DNA from: Bacteroidales bacterium | Lineage (GTDB): Bacteria > Bacteroidota > Bacteroidia > Bacteroidales > UBA3663 | NCBI GenBank assembly: GCA_017561935.1 | Contig: JAFZBE010000009.1 | Coordinates: 1 to 47,756 of the forward strand | Reading direction: 5' to 3' | Length of the DNA: 47,756 nt | Part shown: positions 36,100-43,520 of the stretch, one piece after another | Position numbering within the stretch: position 1 is the stretch's first letter | How the letters are laid out: each line of letters starts with the position of its first letter | Translations under genes and position numbers: made by a program | The notes under the pieces: model-generated | The model's input: the letters and a program-made list of their open reading frames with translations, nothing else | Database searches by the model: none | What the model was told of the DNA's origin: nothing

Positions 36100-37296
36100 A
36101 TGGAATCTTTATTCAAAAAACATCGCATACTCATTTCTCAAGTCAGCACAAAAATCATTCGGGAAATGATGAACACGGTCAATTGGAATCAGCAATTGGT
36201 AGCCATTCGCGGATCTCGAGGAGTTGGCAAGACCACACTTTTACGTCAGTACATCAAGGAGCATTATGGAGTCAATGCAGGCAAAGCCCTCTATTGTGTG
36301 TTGGATAGCATGTACTTTACCAATCATACATTATTAGAATTGGCAGAGAACTTCTATATTATGGGAGGCAAACATTTGTTTCTCGACGAAGTTCACAAAT
36401 ACCCTACCTGGAGCAAGGAGCTGAAGGAGATTATCGACTTGTGGCCCGATATGAAAATTACCTTTACAGGTTCGTCGCTGATACAAATCCTGAACGCTGA
36501 TGCCGACTTGTCACGAAGAGTGCTCAGTTACAATATGGCTGGATTGTCCTTCAGAGAGTTCCTTCATTTTTATAAAGGCATTACATTACCTGTTTATAAG
36601 TTAGAAGAGATTTTGACAGATGCGGATGCTATCTGCGAAGAGGTTCGCAAAGCTTGTCATCCCCAACCCCTTTTTGAGGAGTACCTGCACGTGGGCTACT
36701 ATCCTTTCTACGATGGCAACGAGATCGAGTACGACTGGCGTATCGAAAATGTGGTCAGTTTCATTATCGACCAGGAGATGACTCAGTTCTGCGGCGTTGA
36801 TCCTGCTTATACACGAAAACTAAAAGCCCTGATGATGTATCTCGCAGAGAATACGCCCTATGAAGTTAACATAAACAAGCTCTCTTCCTATTTGGAAATC
36901 AATAAGACAACCGTGCTCAATTACTTAGCGAGTATGCAAAGAGCAGAACTGCTGAATTTACTCTATTCCGATAACAAATCGGTAACAAAGATGCAGAAGC
37001 CCGACAAGATCTATATCCACAACCCCAATATGTTGTGCGCCTTAGGTGCGAAGCAGAACATCGGGACGATGAGGGAGTGCTTTGTGGTGAACCAATTATC
37101 GAAAGACCACACCGTAGAATACGGAAAGACGAAAGGAGACTTCCGAGTGAATGGAAAAATCACTTTCGAAGTAGGAGGCAAGGACAAGACATTCGATCAA
37201 ATTGCCGATATGCCTAACTCGTACATTTTAGCAGACTCGATGGAGTTTCCCATCGGAAAGAAACTACCTCTTTGGACTGTCGGGCTTCTGTATTGA
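36100..37296 (+). CDS. AAA-family ATPase with DUF4143-like C-terminal domain
   Basis: Cytoplasmic ATP-binding protein of 398 residues from the ATG at 36100; an in-frame codon at 36067 overlaps the promoter and is rejected. The N-terminal AAA_14-type domain has Walker A GSRGVGKTT (Lys44) and Walker B HLFLDEVHK (Asp96), then FTGSSLIQIL as a sensor-like strand. A winged-helix segment (INKLSSYLEINKTTVLNYLA, about 260-285) precedes the C-terminal DUF4143-like domain (about 300-398), a nuclease-like fold that in this family keeps pieces such as GDFRVNGKITFEVGGKDKT. The family is widespread and horizontally mobile in Bacteroidales; its role is not settled. It is convergent with the GNAT gene, 5 bp apart. 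Confidence 0.88.
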   Translation: MESLFKKHRILISQVSTKIIREMMNTVNWNQQLVAIRGSRGVGKTTLLRQYIKEHYGVNAGKALYCVLDSMYFTNHTLLELAENFYIMGGKHLFLDEVHKYPTWSKELKEIIDLWPDMKITFTGSSLIQILNADADLSRRVLSYNMAGLSFREFLHFYKGITLPVYKLEEILTDADAICEEVRKACHPQPLFEEYLHVGYYPFYDGNEIEYDWRIENVVSFIIDQEMTQFCGVDPAYTRKLKALMMYLAENTPYEVNINKLSSYLEINKTTVLNYLASMQRAELLNLLYSDNKSVTKMQKPDKIYIHNPNMLCALGAKQNIGTMRECFVVNQLSKDHTVEYGKTKGDFRVNGKITFEVGGKDKTFDQIADMPNSYILADSMEFPIGKKLPLWTVGLLY

Positions 37297-37301
37297 GTCA
37301 T

Positions 37302-38090
37302 TCAAGTTTCTGAAGAGTCATTGTGAAGCTTCCCATCTATAAAACAATTCCGACAATAGTTGAAGTTTGTGCTGCCATCTGCATTCGTTCCGCAGTCTTC
37401 GATACATGTCAAGGGCGAGCCACAATTCATACAGAACAGAGGCAGTTGTCCCTCCTGGAACGCTTTGGTCTTCGTGGGGAACGTCGCTTCGTAGGTCTCG
37501 AAAGCCTCAGGGTTCTCGAAGGCCACGAAGTAGCCCTTGGGAGGGCAATAGGTGGCCTCGGTGATACCATTCGATGCCAACCATCCTGGGATTAGTTCCT
37601 GAGCGAGGAAGTAGGGGACTTCGGCATCTTTTGGCTCATCGTGATAATGGATGTTCAACTTGCTGGCAAGATCGAAGCCCGCATGACTGTAAAAATCGAT
37701 GTTGCCCTCCATGCATAGGAACCCGACACCCAACTCCTGTGCTTTTTCTAAGGCATACTGTAGTAACTTCAGTCCATAGCCTTTGCGTTTGTAGTCGGGA
37801 TGGATGCTGATGGGTCCGAAAGTCCACGAAGGGAAGCGGCTGCCGTCTTCTAACTCCAATTCTGCCTTCGAGAACATCACATGGCCGATGATTTTATCAT
37901 CTTCTTCCATCACGAAATCAAGTTCAGGGATAAAGTCGGGGTTGTTCCTATACTGGTTGAGCACATAATGCTCGGTGCATCCGGGACGATAGACGTTCCA
38001 GAATGACTCGCGTGTGAGGTTTTCTACCTCACGATAATCTTTGGGTTGTTCTAATCTGATATTCATGGCTTTGTTTATTATATTTTTCAT
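37302..38090 (-). CDS. GNAT N-acetyltransferase with C-terminal zinc ribbon
   Basis: Predicted acetyl-CoA-dependent N-acetyltransferase of 262 residues. The GNAT fold covers about 10-165, with the acetyl-CoA-binding loop in IHPDYKRKGYGLKLLQYAL and DFYSHAGFD. A zinc-ribbon follows at about 225-257 (CMNCGSPLTCIEDCG, then CRNCF), a combination known in Bacteroidales and clostridial GNATs; the substrate is unknown. Start choice: ATG 38090 overlaps the upstream stop as ATGA, suggesting translational coupling, while ATG 38066 (MNIRLEQPKDY) is the usual-looking GNAT start. A 3-prime neighbour, the ATPase gene, converges without a terminator. Confidence 0.88.
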   Translation of the reverse strand: MKNIINKAMNIRLEQPKDYREVENLTRESFWNVYRPGCTEHYVLNQYRNNPDFIPELDFVMEEDDKIIGHVMFSKAELELEDGSRFPSWTFGPISIHPDYKRKGYGLKLLQYALEKAQELGVGFLCMEGNIDFYSHAGFDLASKLNIHYHDEPKDAEVPYFLAQELIPGWLASNGITEATYCPPKGYFVAFENPEAFETYEATFPTKTKAFQEGQLPLFCMNCGSPLTCIEDCGTNADGSTNFNYCRNCFIDGKLHNDSSET

Positions 38091-38560
38091 TTTCGATTGA
38101 TTTTAAGGGATCTGTGATTGTTGATGTTGAGTAGATAGATGCCCTTGGGGAGAGAAGCAAGTGAAACTTCTTGACGATTGTCGATTGCCTTGACAAAGTT
38201 TGGATAGAAAGTGCCATCAACACCATAGAGCCGAACCATGGTGCCTGGTGGAATGTTGGAGATTACGATTCGGTCATCTCCCTGCCAGATGATGGTGTAT
38301 TCTTCATCCACACGAGGAGACCGTATGTCGGACAAATCCTCCTTGAAATGAAAGTTCGCCACATTCACCAATTCTATTTCTGTCTTCTGGCCTTCAGCAC
38401 TGACGATAAGACTCTGTTCAGCAAAGGTGAGCATAGGTCGCGTGGAGAGAGCAAACGACATATCTGTTCCATCGATGAAGTCAATCACCAACAGATATTC
38501 TTTTGCCCACACCATACTGCTCATGCAAAGGCAGAATAATAGAAGAAATAATCTCTTCAT
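38087..38560 (-). CDS. Small secreted protein with type IX-like C-terminal tail
   Basis: Secreted protein of 157 residues. Signal peptide MKRLFLLLFCLCMSSMVWA is followed by KEYLLVIDFIDGTDMSFAL, a motif shared by many short Prevotella secreted proteins, then a beta-rich segment and a C-terminal region (about 100-157: MVRLYGVDG, SLASLPKGIYLL, SLKINRK) that resembles the type A sorting domain of the type IX secretion system. It may therefore be exported to the surface. It lies 54 bp after the FISUMP gene, and its stop codon overlaps the start of the GNAT gene. Function unknown. Confidence 0.75.
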   Translation of the reverse strand: MKRLFLLLFCLCMSSMVWAKEYLLVIDFIDGTDMSFALSTRPMLTFAEQSLIVSAEGQKTEIELVNVANFHFKEDLSDIRSPRVDEEYTIIWQGDDRIVISNIPPGTMVRLYGVDGTFYPNFVKAIDNRQEVSLASLPKGIYLLNINNHRSLKINRK

Positions 38561-38614
38561 GAATGTTTGTTATTGGGTTTCAAAATACAAAGAAACAATT
38601 TTAGCGATCTATGA

Positions 38615-39238
38615 CTACGGACATACAGGGCGCACAGATCTTCTGATGAGTCGACTGCTTTTGGAACAATTATAGACGGAATAATAGAATGCAAAGTTAT
38701 ACGCTTCATCCCCAATCGAATCGTGGGCGAATGTTGAAGACCAGAATTTGCCATAATTTGCGAAGCTGAAGATTCTTCCTTGCTTCTCTCCTGCAGCAGG
38801 TAAGAAAATTGACCCTTTATTCGAACCAATCACAAGTCGTCCCGGTAGTTTGTTCTTGGTTGCCCTTTTTATCGTGCAATATTTCATCAATTCCTCTATC
38901 TGGGATTGAGTAGGCATGCGCCATGAACCACCCCATTGTACATGAGCTACATCATATAAGGTACCAGAAATATCATCGCCAATATATACATATTTGCCGG
39001 TGTTATTATTCCGAAAGCTATATTCGTCATTCTCTTCCGTCTCTCCCCACGCATAATAACCTCCAAATTCTTCAGGCATCGAAGCTCCTACATTACAACA
39101 TGCCCACTTTGTCCCGCTCGGTAATCCCAGGTCAATCATGTGAGGATGATTTTCGTCAGGACAACGCTTCAAGGTTTGTGTGTCACATCCTGCCAAGACG
39201 AGACATAGCACAAATAGGAGAATAATATGTTTTTTCAT
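38615..39238 (-). CDS. Lipoprotein with FISUMP (Fib_succ_major) domain
   Basis: Lipoprotein of 207 residues. The start at 39238 (MKKHIILLFVLCLVLAGC) gives a perfect lipobox; the in-frame codon at 39271 overlaps the promoter. The mature part matches the Fibrobacter succinogenes major paralogous domain found in many Bacteroidales surface proteins: MIDLGLPSGTKWACCNVGA, GGYYAWGET, SWRMPTQSQIEELMKYC, FLPAAG, YWSST-like FWSSTFAHD and the closing SVRPVC. This is a C-type-lectin-like fold of mostly unknown role. It heads a probable three-gene minus-strand operon. Confidence 0.88.
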   Translation of the reverse strand: MKKHIILLFVLCLVLAGCDTQTLKRCPDENHPHMIDLGLPSGTKWACCNVGASMPEEFGGYYAWGETEENDEYSFRNNNTGKYVYIGDDISGTLYDVAHVQWGGSWRMPTQSQIEELMKYCTIKRATKNKLPGRLVIGSNKGSIFLPAAGEKQGRIFSFANYGKFWSSTFAHDSIGDEAYNFAFYYSVYNCSKSSRLIRRSVRPVCP

Positions 39239-39268
39239 TGTTTTAGTACTCTTATGAGATTCTTTTGG

Positions 39269-39300
39269 CAAAGTTATAGAAAAAAACTCATACTTCCAAA
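39269..39300 (-). promoter_or_regulatory. Promoter of the FISUMP operon
   Basis: On the minus strand the -7 TAACTTTG (39276-39269) and -33 TTTG (39300-39297) are 20 bp apart. A second, weaker TATCTTTG-like match lies at 39310-39303. Confidence 0.68.
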
Positions 39301-39619
39301 TCCAAAGATAAAAAATCTTGTTTTTAACCCCTCAAACCCCACGAAAACAGATTCTACAACGAAAAAAGTGAGTAAAAAGAGTAGAAATTGTTGTTTTTTG
39401 AAGCAAGCATTGTTGGTCATGGTGTTTCCATTATTTATTAGTATTTCTGCAGTTGTGCCATTATTTAGTGCTGAGCAACGGGAAATAGATTCAAAGATGT
39501 GAAACACCACTTGTTCAGACCGCTATCCGTAACAATACAAAAACTTAATGTATTGACACGGAACTTTTTCTTATTCTGTCGCCACCTGTCACTATTTGTC
39601 GCTTTTTTTGCGATGCTTC
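39301..39619. other. Gene-poor intergenic stretch
   Basis: No credible gene is visible; the open frames here lack family features. The stretch contains AACCCCTCAAACCCC (39326-39340, also found at 43471-43485), an 8-bp inverted repeat GGTGTTTC (39421-39428) / GAAACACC (39501-39508) around 72 bp, and CCATTATTTA twice, 30 bp apart (39428 and 39458). Confidence 0.5.
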
Positions 39620-39650
39620 TTGCATATATCAGAATTAAATTCTATCTTTG
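39620..39650 (+). promoter_or_regulatory. Promoter of the DUF1016 gene
   Basis: A -33 TTG (39620-39622) and -7 TATCTTTG (39643-39650) with a 20-bp spacer lie 28 bp upstream of the start codon. The promoter is intact although the gene is not. Confidence 0.7.
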
Positions 39651-39677
39651 CAGCGTGAAATTTGAAAAGAACGATTT

Positions 39678-40296
39678 ATGAAACAAGATCTGACAACAAC
39701 AAATGGTTTTTTGCAAACCGACGATTCTGAATATATGAGACTCGTATCTCTAATTTCAGGTTTGTGGGAGAAAGCAAGAGAGAAGGCAGCACTTGCTATA
39801 AACACGGAGTTGCTTGATGCAAATTGGCAAACAGGCAGATATATTGTGGAGTTTGAACAAGGTGGTAACACAAAAGCACGATATGGTGAGCAGTTAATCA
39901 CAAATCTTGCCAAGGACTTGACACACCTAAAAGGAAGAGGATTTAGCCGTTCTAATCTTAATTATATGCGTAAGTTATATCTGACCTTCCCAAAAAGTGA
40001 GACATTGTCTCACCAATTGACATGGAGCCATTATTTTGAACTTCTCAAGTGTGATGACGAGTTGGAAATGCACTTCTACATGAAGGAGTGTATCAAAGAA
40101 GGATGGAGAGTTAGAGAATTGAAACGGCAAATCTATCGGTATTGTGTTGGGGGCAAAAAAGGACGAACTCCTGATGGAGTACGCTCTTCAGGGTATAGAC
40201 AATCAACTCTTTGCAGCACGTTATCAACTATACTTGCCTAATCGTGACGAGCTTCAATCACAATTAGACAAATTGCTTGATAATTCTAAGGAATGA
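39678..40296 (+). pseudogene. DUF1016 (YhcG-type) PDDEXK nuclease gene lacking its catalytic core
   Basis: The first 152 residues are a good DUF1016 N-terminal domain (INTELLDANWQTGRYIVEFEQ, GRGFSRSNLNYMRKLY, QLTWSHYFELL, EGWRVRELKRQI). The frame then becomes meaningless and stops at 40241. In another frame from about 40132 one reads IGIVLGAKKDELLMEYALQG and YQLYLPNRDELQSQLDKLL, ending at TGA 40294-40296, which is the normal C-terminal end of the same family. The PDDEXK nuclease core between these pieces (family length about 340-380 residues; about 150-180 missing) has been deleted and the ends joined out of frame. The gene therefore cannot make an active nuclease. Confidence 0.85.
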
Positions 40297-40433
40297 TAAC
40301 TGTTCTTGCAATAAGATTGGATAAAAATATAGAAAAGGTAAAAAATGCTTTATCTAGCGATGTCCTGACATTTTGTTTGTCAAAAGGCAGAGAGGAGTCC
40401 ATAATCAGAGCGGTGACATGCAAAAATCTATAA
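40293..40433 (+). CDS. Possible 46-residue ORF coupled to the DUF1016 stop codon
   Basis: ATG at 40293 overlaps the ancestral DUF1016 stop as ATGA, the usual sign of translational coupling, and runs to TAA at 40431. The product (MITVLAIRLDKNIEKVKNAL...) is mostly hydrophilic with no signal peptide and no recognised family. It could be a small partner gene, the start of a truncated gene, or chance. Confidence 0.25.
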   Translation: MITVLAIRLDKNIEKVKNALSSDVLTFCLSKGREESIIRAVTCKNL

Positions 40434-40448
40434 AATAATCGACGATTA

Positions 40449-40480
40449 TTTGGAAAATTCGATTTAATATTGTAAATTTG
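40449..40480 (+). promoter_or_regulatory. Promoter of the GH35 operon
   Basis: A -33 TTTG (40449-40452) and -7 TAAATTTG (40473-40480) with a 20-bp spacer lie 33 bp before the GH35 start codon. Confidence 0.75.
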
Positions 40481-40513
40481 CAGCGAAATTAGAAACTAAC
40501 ATTATCTTACAAT

Positions 40514-42922
40514 ATGAAAAATGTTTTTATAGCTTCGCTATTCACTGCAGTTTTGTTGGGTGCTGCAATGCCGATGCAGGCATCGACAGCTCCTGCTGCA
40601 AAGATGACGACACCGACCGCTGGCACTTTCGAGGCCGGCAAGGGGACATTTCTCCTCAATGGAGAGCCATTTGTTGTCAAGGCTGCCGAGGTGCATTATC
40701 CTCGCATCCCCCGTCCCTATTGGGAACACCGCATCCAGATGTGCAAGGCACTTGGCATGAATACGCTTTGTCTCTATGTGTTCTGGAATATCCATGAGCA
40801 GCAGGAAGGTGTTTTCGACTTCACCGAAAACAATGACCTCCGCGCCTTCATCCAGTTGGCCCAGAAGAACGGCATGTATATCATCCTTCGTCCCGGTCCG
40901 TATGTTTGTGCCGAATGGGAGATGGGAGGTCTGCCGTGGTGGTTGCTCAAGAAGAAGGACATCCGTCTGCGTGAGCTCGACCCCTATTTCATGGAGCGAC
41001 TGAAGATCTTCGAGACGAAAGTGGCCGAACAGGTGGCCGAACTCACCATCGACAAGGGCGGTCCCATCATCATGGTGCAGGTCGAGAACGAATACGGTTC
41101 GTATGGTGTCGATAAGCCTTATGTGAGTGCCGTACGAGACGCTTTGCGTGAGGTGGGCTTCGACAAGGTGCAGTTGTTCCAGTGCGACTGGTCGAGCAAC
41201 TTCACCAACAACGGTCTCGACGATCTCATCTGGACGATGAACTTCGGCACGGGTGCCAATATCGACAACGAGTTCCGTCGTCTCGGCGAACTGCGTCCTG
41301 ATGCTCCGAAGATGTGCTCTGAGTTCTGGAGCGGATGGTTCGACAAGTGGGGCGGCAAGCATGAGACGCGTGGCTCGAAGGATATGGTCGATGGCCTCGA
41401 CGAAATGTTGTCGAAGGGCATCTCCTTCTCGCTCTACATGACGCATGGCGGCACCAACTGGGGCCACTGGGCAGGTGCCAACAGCCCGGGCTTCGCTCCC
41501 GACGTGACCAGCTATGATTACGACGCTCCCATCAACGAGGCAGGTCAGGCTACGCCCAAGTACTACGAGCTGCGTGCAATGCTGGGCAAATACATGGACG
41601 GACAGAAGCAGAGCAAGGTGCCTGCTGCCATTCCTACCATCGCCATCCCCAAGATTCAGTTCACCGAGGTGGCTCCCATCTTCGACAATCTTCCTGCCGG
41701 TAAGGTCACCAGTGGCATCAAGACCATGGAGGAGTTCGATCAGGGTTGGGGTATCATCAACTATCGTTATACTTTCGACCAGGACATCCCAGCCAGTGTG
41801 CTCCGTGTTACCGAGCCTCATGACTATGCACAGATCTTCGTGAATGGCGTGAAGGTGGGTGCTCTCGATCGTCGCGAGCACGAGACCGAGATGAAGATGC
41901 CGGCTGTCAAGAAGGGCGACCAGCTCGACATCCTGGTGGAAGCCATGGGACGCATCAACTTCGGACGTGCCATCAAGGACTTCAAGGGCATCACCGAGAA
42001 GGTGGAGTTTATCTACCAGATTGGTGCCGAGTCGTCGGCTACCGTCACTGTCGAGCCAACACTTTGGACTGTCTATAACATCGACGACGACTACGAGACC
42101 GTGAAGGCCATGCGTTGGCAACCGCTTGCCAAGGCCGAACAGTATCCTGCTGCTGCCTATCGTGCCACCTTCAAGCTCAATAAGGTGGGTGATACCTTCA
42201 TCAATCTGGAGACCTGGGGCAAGGGTCAGCTTTATGTCAATGGTCATCCGATGGGCCGTTTCTGGCAGATTGGCCCTCAGCAGACATTGTATATGCCAGG
42301 CTGCTGGCTCAAGAAGGGCGAGAACGAAATCATCGTGGTCGATATTGTCGGCCCGAATGATCCTGTAGCCGAGGGACTGAAGGAACCCATCATCGACCGC
42401 CTCAATCTCAAGGGCCCGCAGACGCACCGCAAGCAAGGCGAGAACCTCGACCTCAGTGGCGAGAAACCCGTGAAGGAAGGAAGCTTTGCTGCCGGCAATG
42501 GCTGGCAGGAGGTTCGTTTCGACCAGCCCGTTTCGGGACGTTATGTCTGCATCGAAGCCCTTAATGTACACGATGCAAAGGCTCCCGAAGGCAAGGTGGC
42601 CAAAGGAATTGCCTGTATCGCCGAATGGTATATGCTCGACGAACAGGGCAAGCGACTGAGCCGCGAGCCTTGGCAGGCCGATTATGCCGATGACGAGAAC
42701 ATCACCGACGGCAACCAGACTGCCGACAAGATCTTCGACCTGCAGGAGAGCACCTATTGGAGCACCAACCGCAAGTCGGCCTTCCCCCACCAGCTCATCA
42801 TCGACCTGGGCAAGGACTACACCTTTGGCGGCTTCCAGTATCTGCCTCGTGCCGAAGCTGGCGCTCCTGGCAGCATCTGCGACTATCGCATCTATGTGAA
42901 GTCTGCGACCTTTAAGAAGTAA
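40514..42922 (+). CDS. GH35 beta-galactosidase with C-terminal F5/8-type domain
   Basis: Secreted retaining beta-galactosidase of 802 residues with signal peptide ending MQAS. The GH35 barrel (about 38-360) has HYPRIPRPYWEHR, YVFWNIHE, PGPYVCAEWEMGGLPWWL, acid/base Glu193 in QVENEYGSYG, nucleophile Glu270 in KMCSEFWSGWFDKWG and MTHGGTNWGHW. Galactose-binding-like jelly rolls follow (about 395-640, with YVNGHPMGRFWQIGPQQTLY), then a discoidin/F5-8 type C domain (about 665-802). It may remove beta-galactosyl side chains from plant polysaccharides such as xylan, xyloglucan or pectin. It is followed 4 bp later by a Nudix gene, so the two share a transcript. Confidence 0.94.
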   Translation: MKNVFIASLFTAVLLGAAMPMQASTAPAAKMTTPTAGTFEAGKGTFLLNGEPFVVKAAEVHYPRIPRPYWEHRIQMCKALGMNTLCLYVFWNIHEQQEGVFDFTENNDLRAFIQLAQKNGMYIILRPGPYVCAEWEMGGLPWWLLKKKDIRLRELDPYFMERLKIFETKVAEQVAELTIDKGGPIIMVQVENEYGSYGVDKPYVSAVRDALREVGFDKVQLFQCDWSSNFTNNGLDDLIWTMNFGTGANIDNEFRRLGELRPDAPKMCSEFWSGWFDKWGGKHETRGSKDMVDGLDEMLSKGISFSLYMTHGGTNWGHWAGANSPGFAPDVTSYDYDAPINEAGQATPKYYELRAMLGKYMDGQKQSKVPAAIPTIAIPKIQFTEVAPIFDNLPAGKVTSGIKTMEEFDQGWGIINYRYTFDQDIPASVLRVTEPHDYAQIFVNGVKVGALDRREHETEMKMPAVKKGDQLDILVEAMGRINFGRAIKDFKGITEKVEFIYQIGAESSATVTVEPTLWTVYNIDDDYETVKAMRWQPLAKAEQYPAAAYRATFKLNKVGDTFINLETWGKGQLYVNGHPMGRFWQIGPQQTLYMPGCWLKKGENEIIVVDIVGPNDPVAEGLKEPIIDRLNLKGPQTHRKQGENLDLSGEKPVKEGSFAAGNGWQEVRFDQPVSGRYVCIEALNVHDAKAPEGKVAKGIACIAEWYMLDEQGKRLSREPWQADYADDENITDGNQTADKIFDLQESTYWSTNRKSAFPHQLIIDLGKDYTFGGFQYLPRAEAGAPGSICDYRIYVKSATFKK

Positions 42923-42926
42923 AGAA

Positions 42927-43472
42927 ATGTTCGACGAAACTCATCCGTTCTATCGCTTCCACTACTGCCCGCTGTGCGGCAGCAATCGTTTCGTGGAGCA
43001 TGGCCCGCAGGCACGGCATTGCGAGGATTGCGGTTTCACCTATTATACCAATCCTCGCGGTGCCACCGTCGCCGTGATTGTCAACGACCTGGGAGAAATC
43101 CTTTGTGGCCGACGTGCTCACAACCCAGCCAAGGGCACCAGGGACATGGTAGGCGGATTCCTCGACCTCGACGAGACCGCCGAAGAGGGCATGTGCCGCG
43201 AGATCAGGGAGGAAACCGGATTGGAGGTCAAGCCCGAGAATCTGCGTTACCTCTTCAGCCAGCCCAACCGTTATCCCTATTCGGGCATCATGTGCCGCAC
43301 CATCGACCTCTTCTTCGAAGTGCGTGTCGAAGGCCGTCCCCAGGTCGGCAACCTCGATGACATCTCTTCCCTTGAGTGGGTTCCGCTGAAGGACCTCAAC
43401 ATCGACGAGTTCGGTCTCGCCTCGGTGCGCCTCGGCTTGACGAAGTACCTCAACCTCTCAAACCCCTCTTAA
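42927..43472 (+). CDS. Nudix hydrolase with N-terminal zinc ribbon
   Basis: Cytoplasmic pyrophosphohydrolase of 181 residues. An N-terminal zinc ribbon (CPLC at 14-17 and CEDC at 32-35) is followed by a complete Nudix box at residues 77-99 (Gly77, Glu83, Arg91, Glu92, Glu95, Glu96, Gly98). The ribbon plus Nudix layout recalls NADH pyrophosphatase-type proteins, but the diagnostic C-terminal motif was not recognised, so the substrate (NAD, ADP-sugar or other nucleotide) is open. The start lies 4 bp after GH35, pointing to translational coupling of a secreted glycosidase with a cytoplasmic housekeeping enzyme. Confidence 0.9.
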   Translation: MFDETHPFYRFHYCPLCGSNRFVEHGPQARHCEDCGFTYYTNPRGATVAVIVNDLGEILCGRRAHNPAKGTRDMVGGFLDLDETAEEGMCREIREETGLEVKPENLRYLFSQPNRYPYSGIMCRTIDLFFEVRVEGRPQVGNLDDISSLEWVPLKDLNIDEFGLASVRLGLTKYLNLSNPS

Positions 43473-43491
43473 CCCCTCAAACCCCTCAAAC
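43457..43491 (+). repeat. Tandem CCCCTCAAA-type repeat at the end of the Nudix gene
   Basis: About three to four imperfect 9-10 bp units (TCAAACCCC and variants) span the last codons and the stop codon of the Nudix gene. The 17-mer TTAACCCCTCAAACCCC here (43469-43485) also occurs at 39324-39340. Confidence 0.6.
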
Positions 43492-43520
43492 TCTTTCCAC
43501 CTTTCTAAATCCAAAAGGCT

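Noticed and set aside
39274..39510. 78-codon minus-strand frame between the FISUMP and DUF1016 genes
   Set aside because: It overlaps the FISUMP promoter, has no signal or domain, and its composition is that of A+T-rich intergenic DNA.
40538..42790. 750-codon open frame antisense to GH35
   Set aside because: Very long but a mirror of a strongly biased gene; the sequence is low-complexity His/Leu/Val-rich and has no domain, and no promoter lies at its start.
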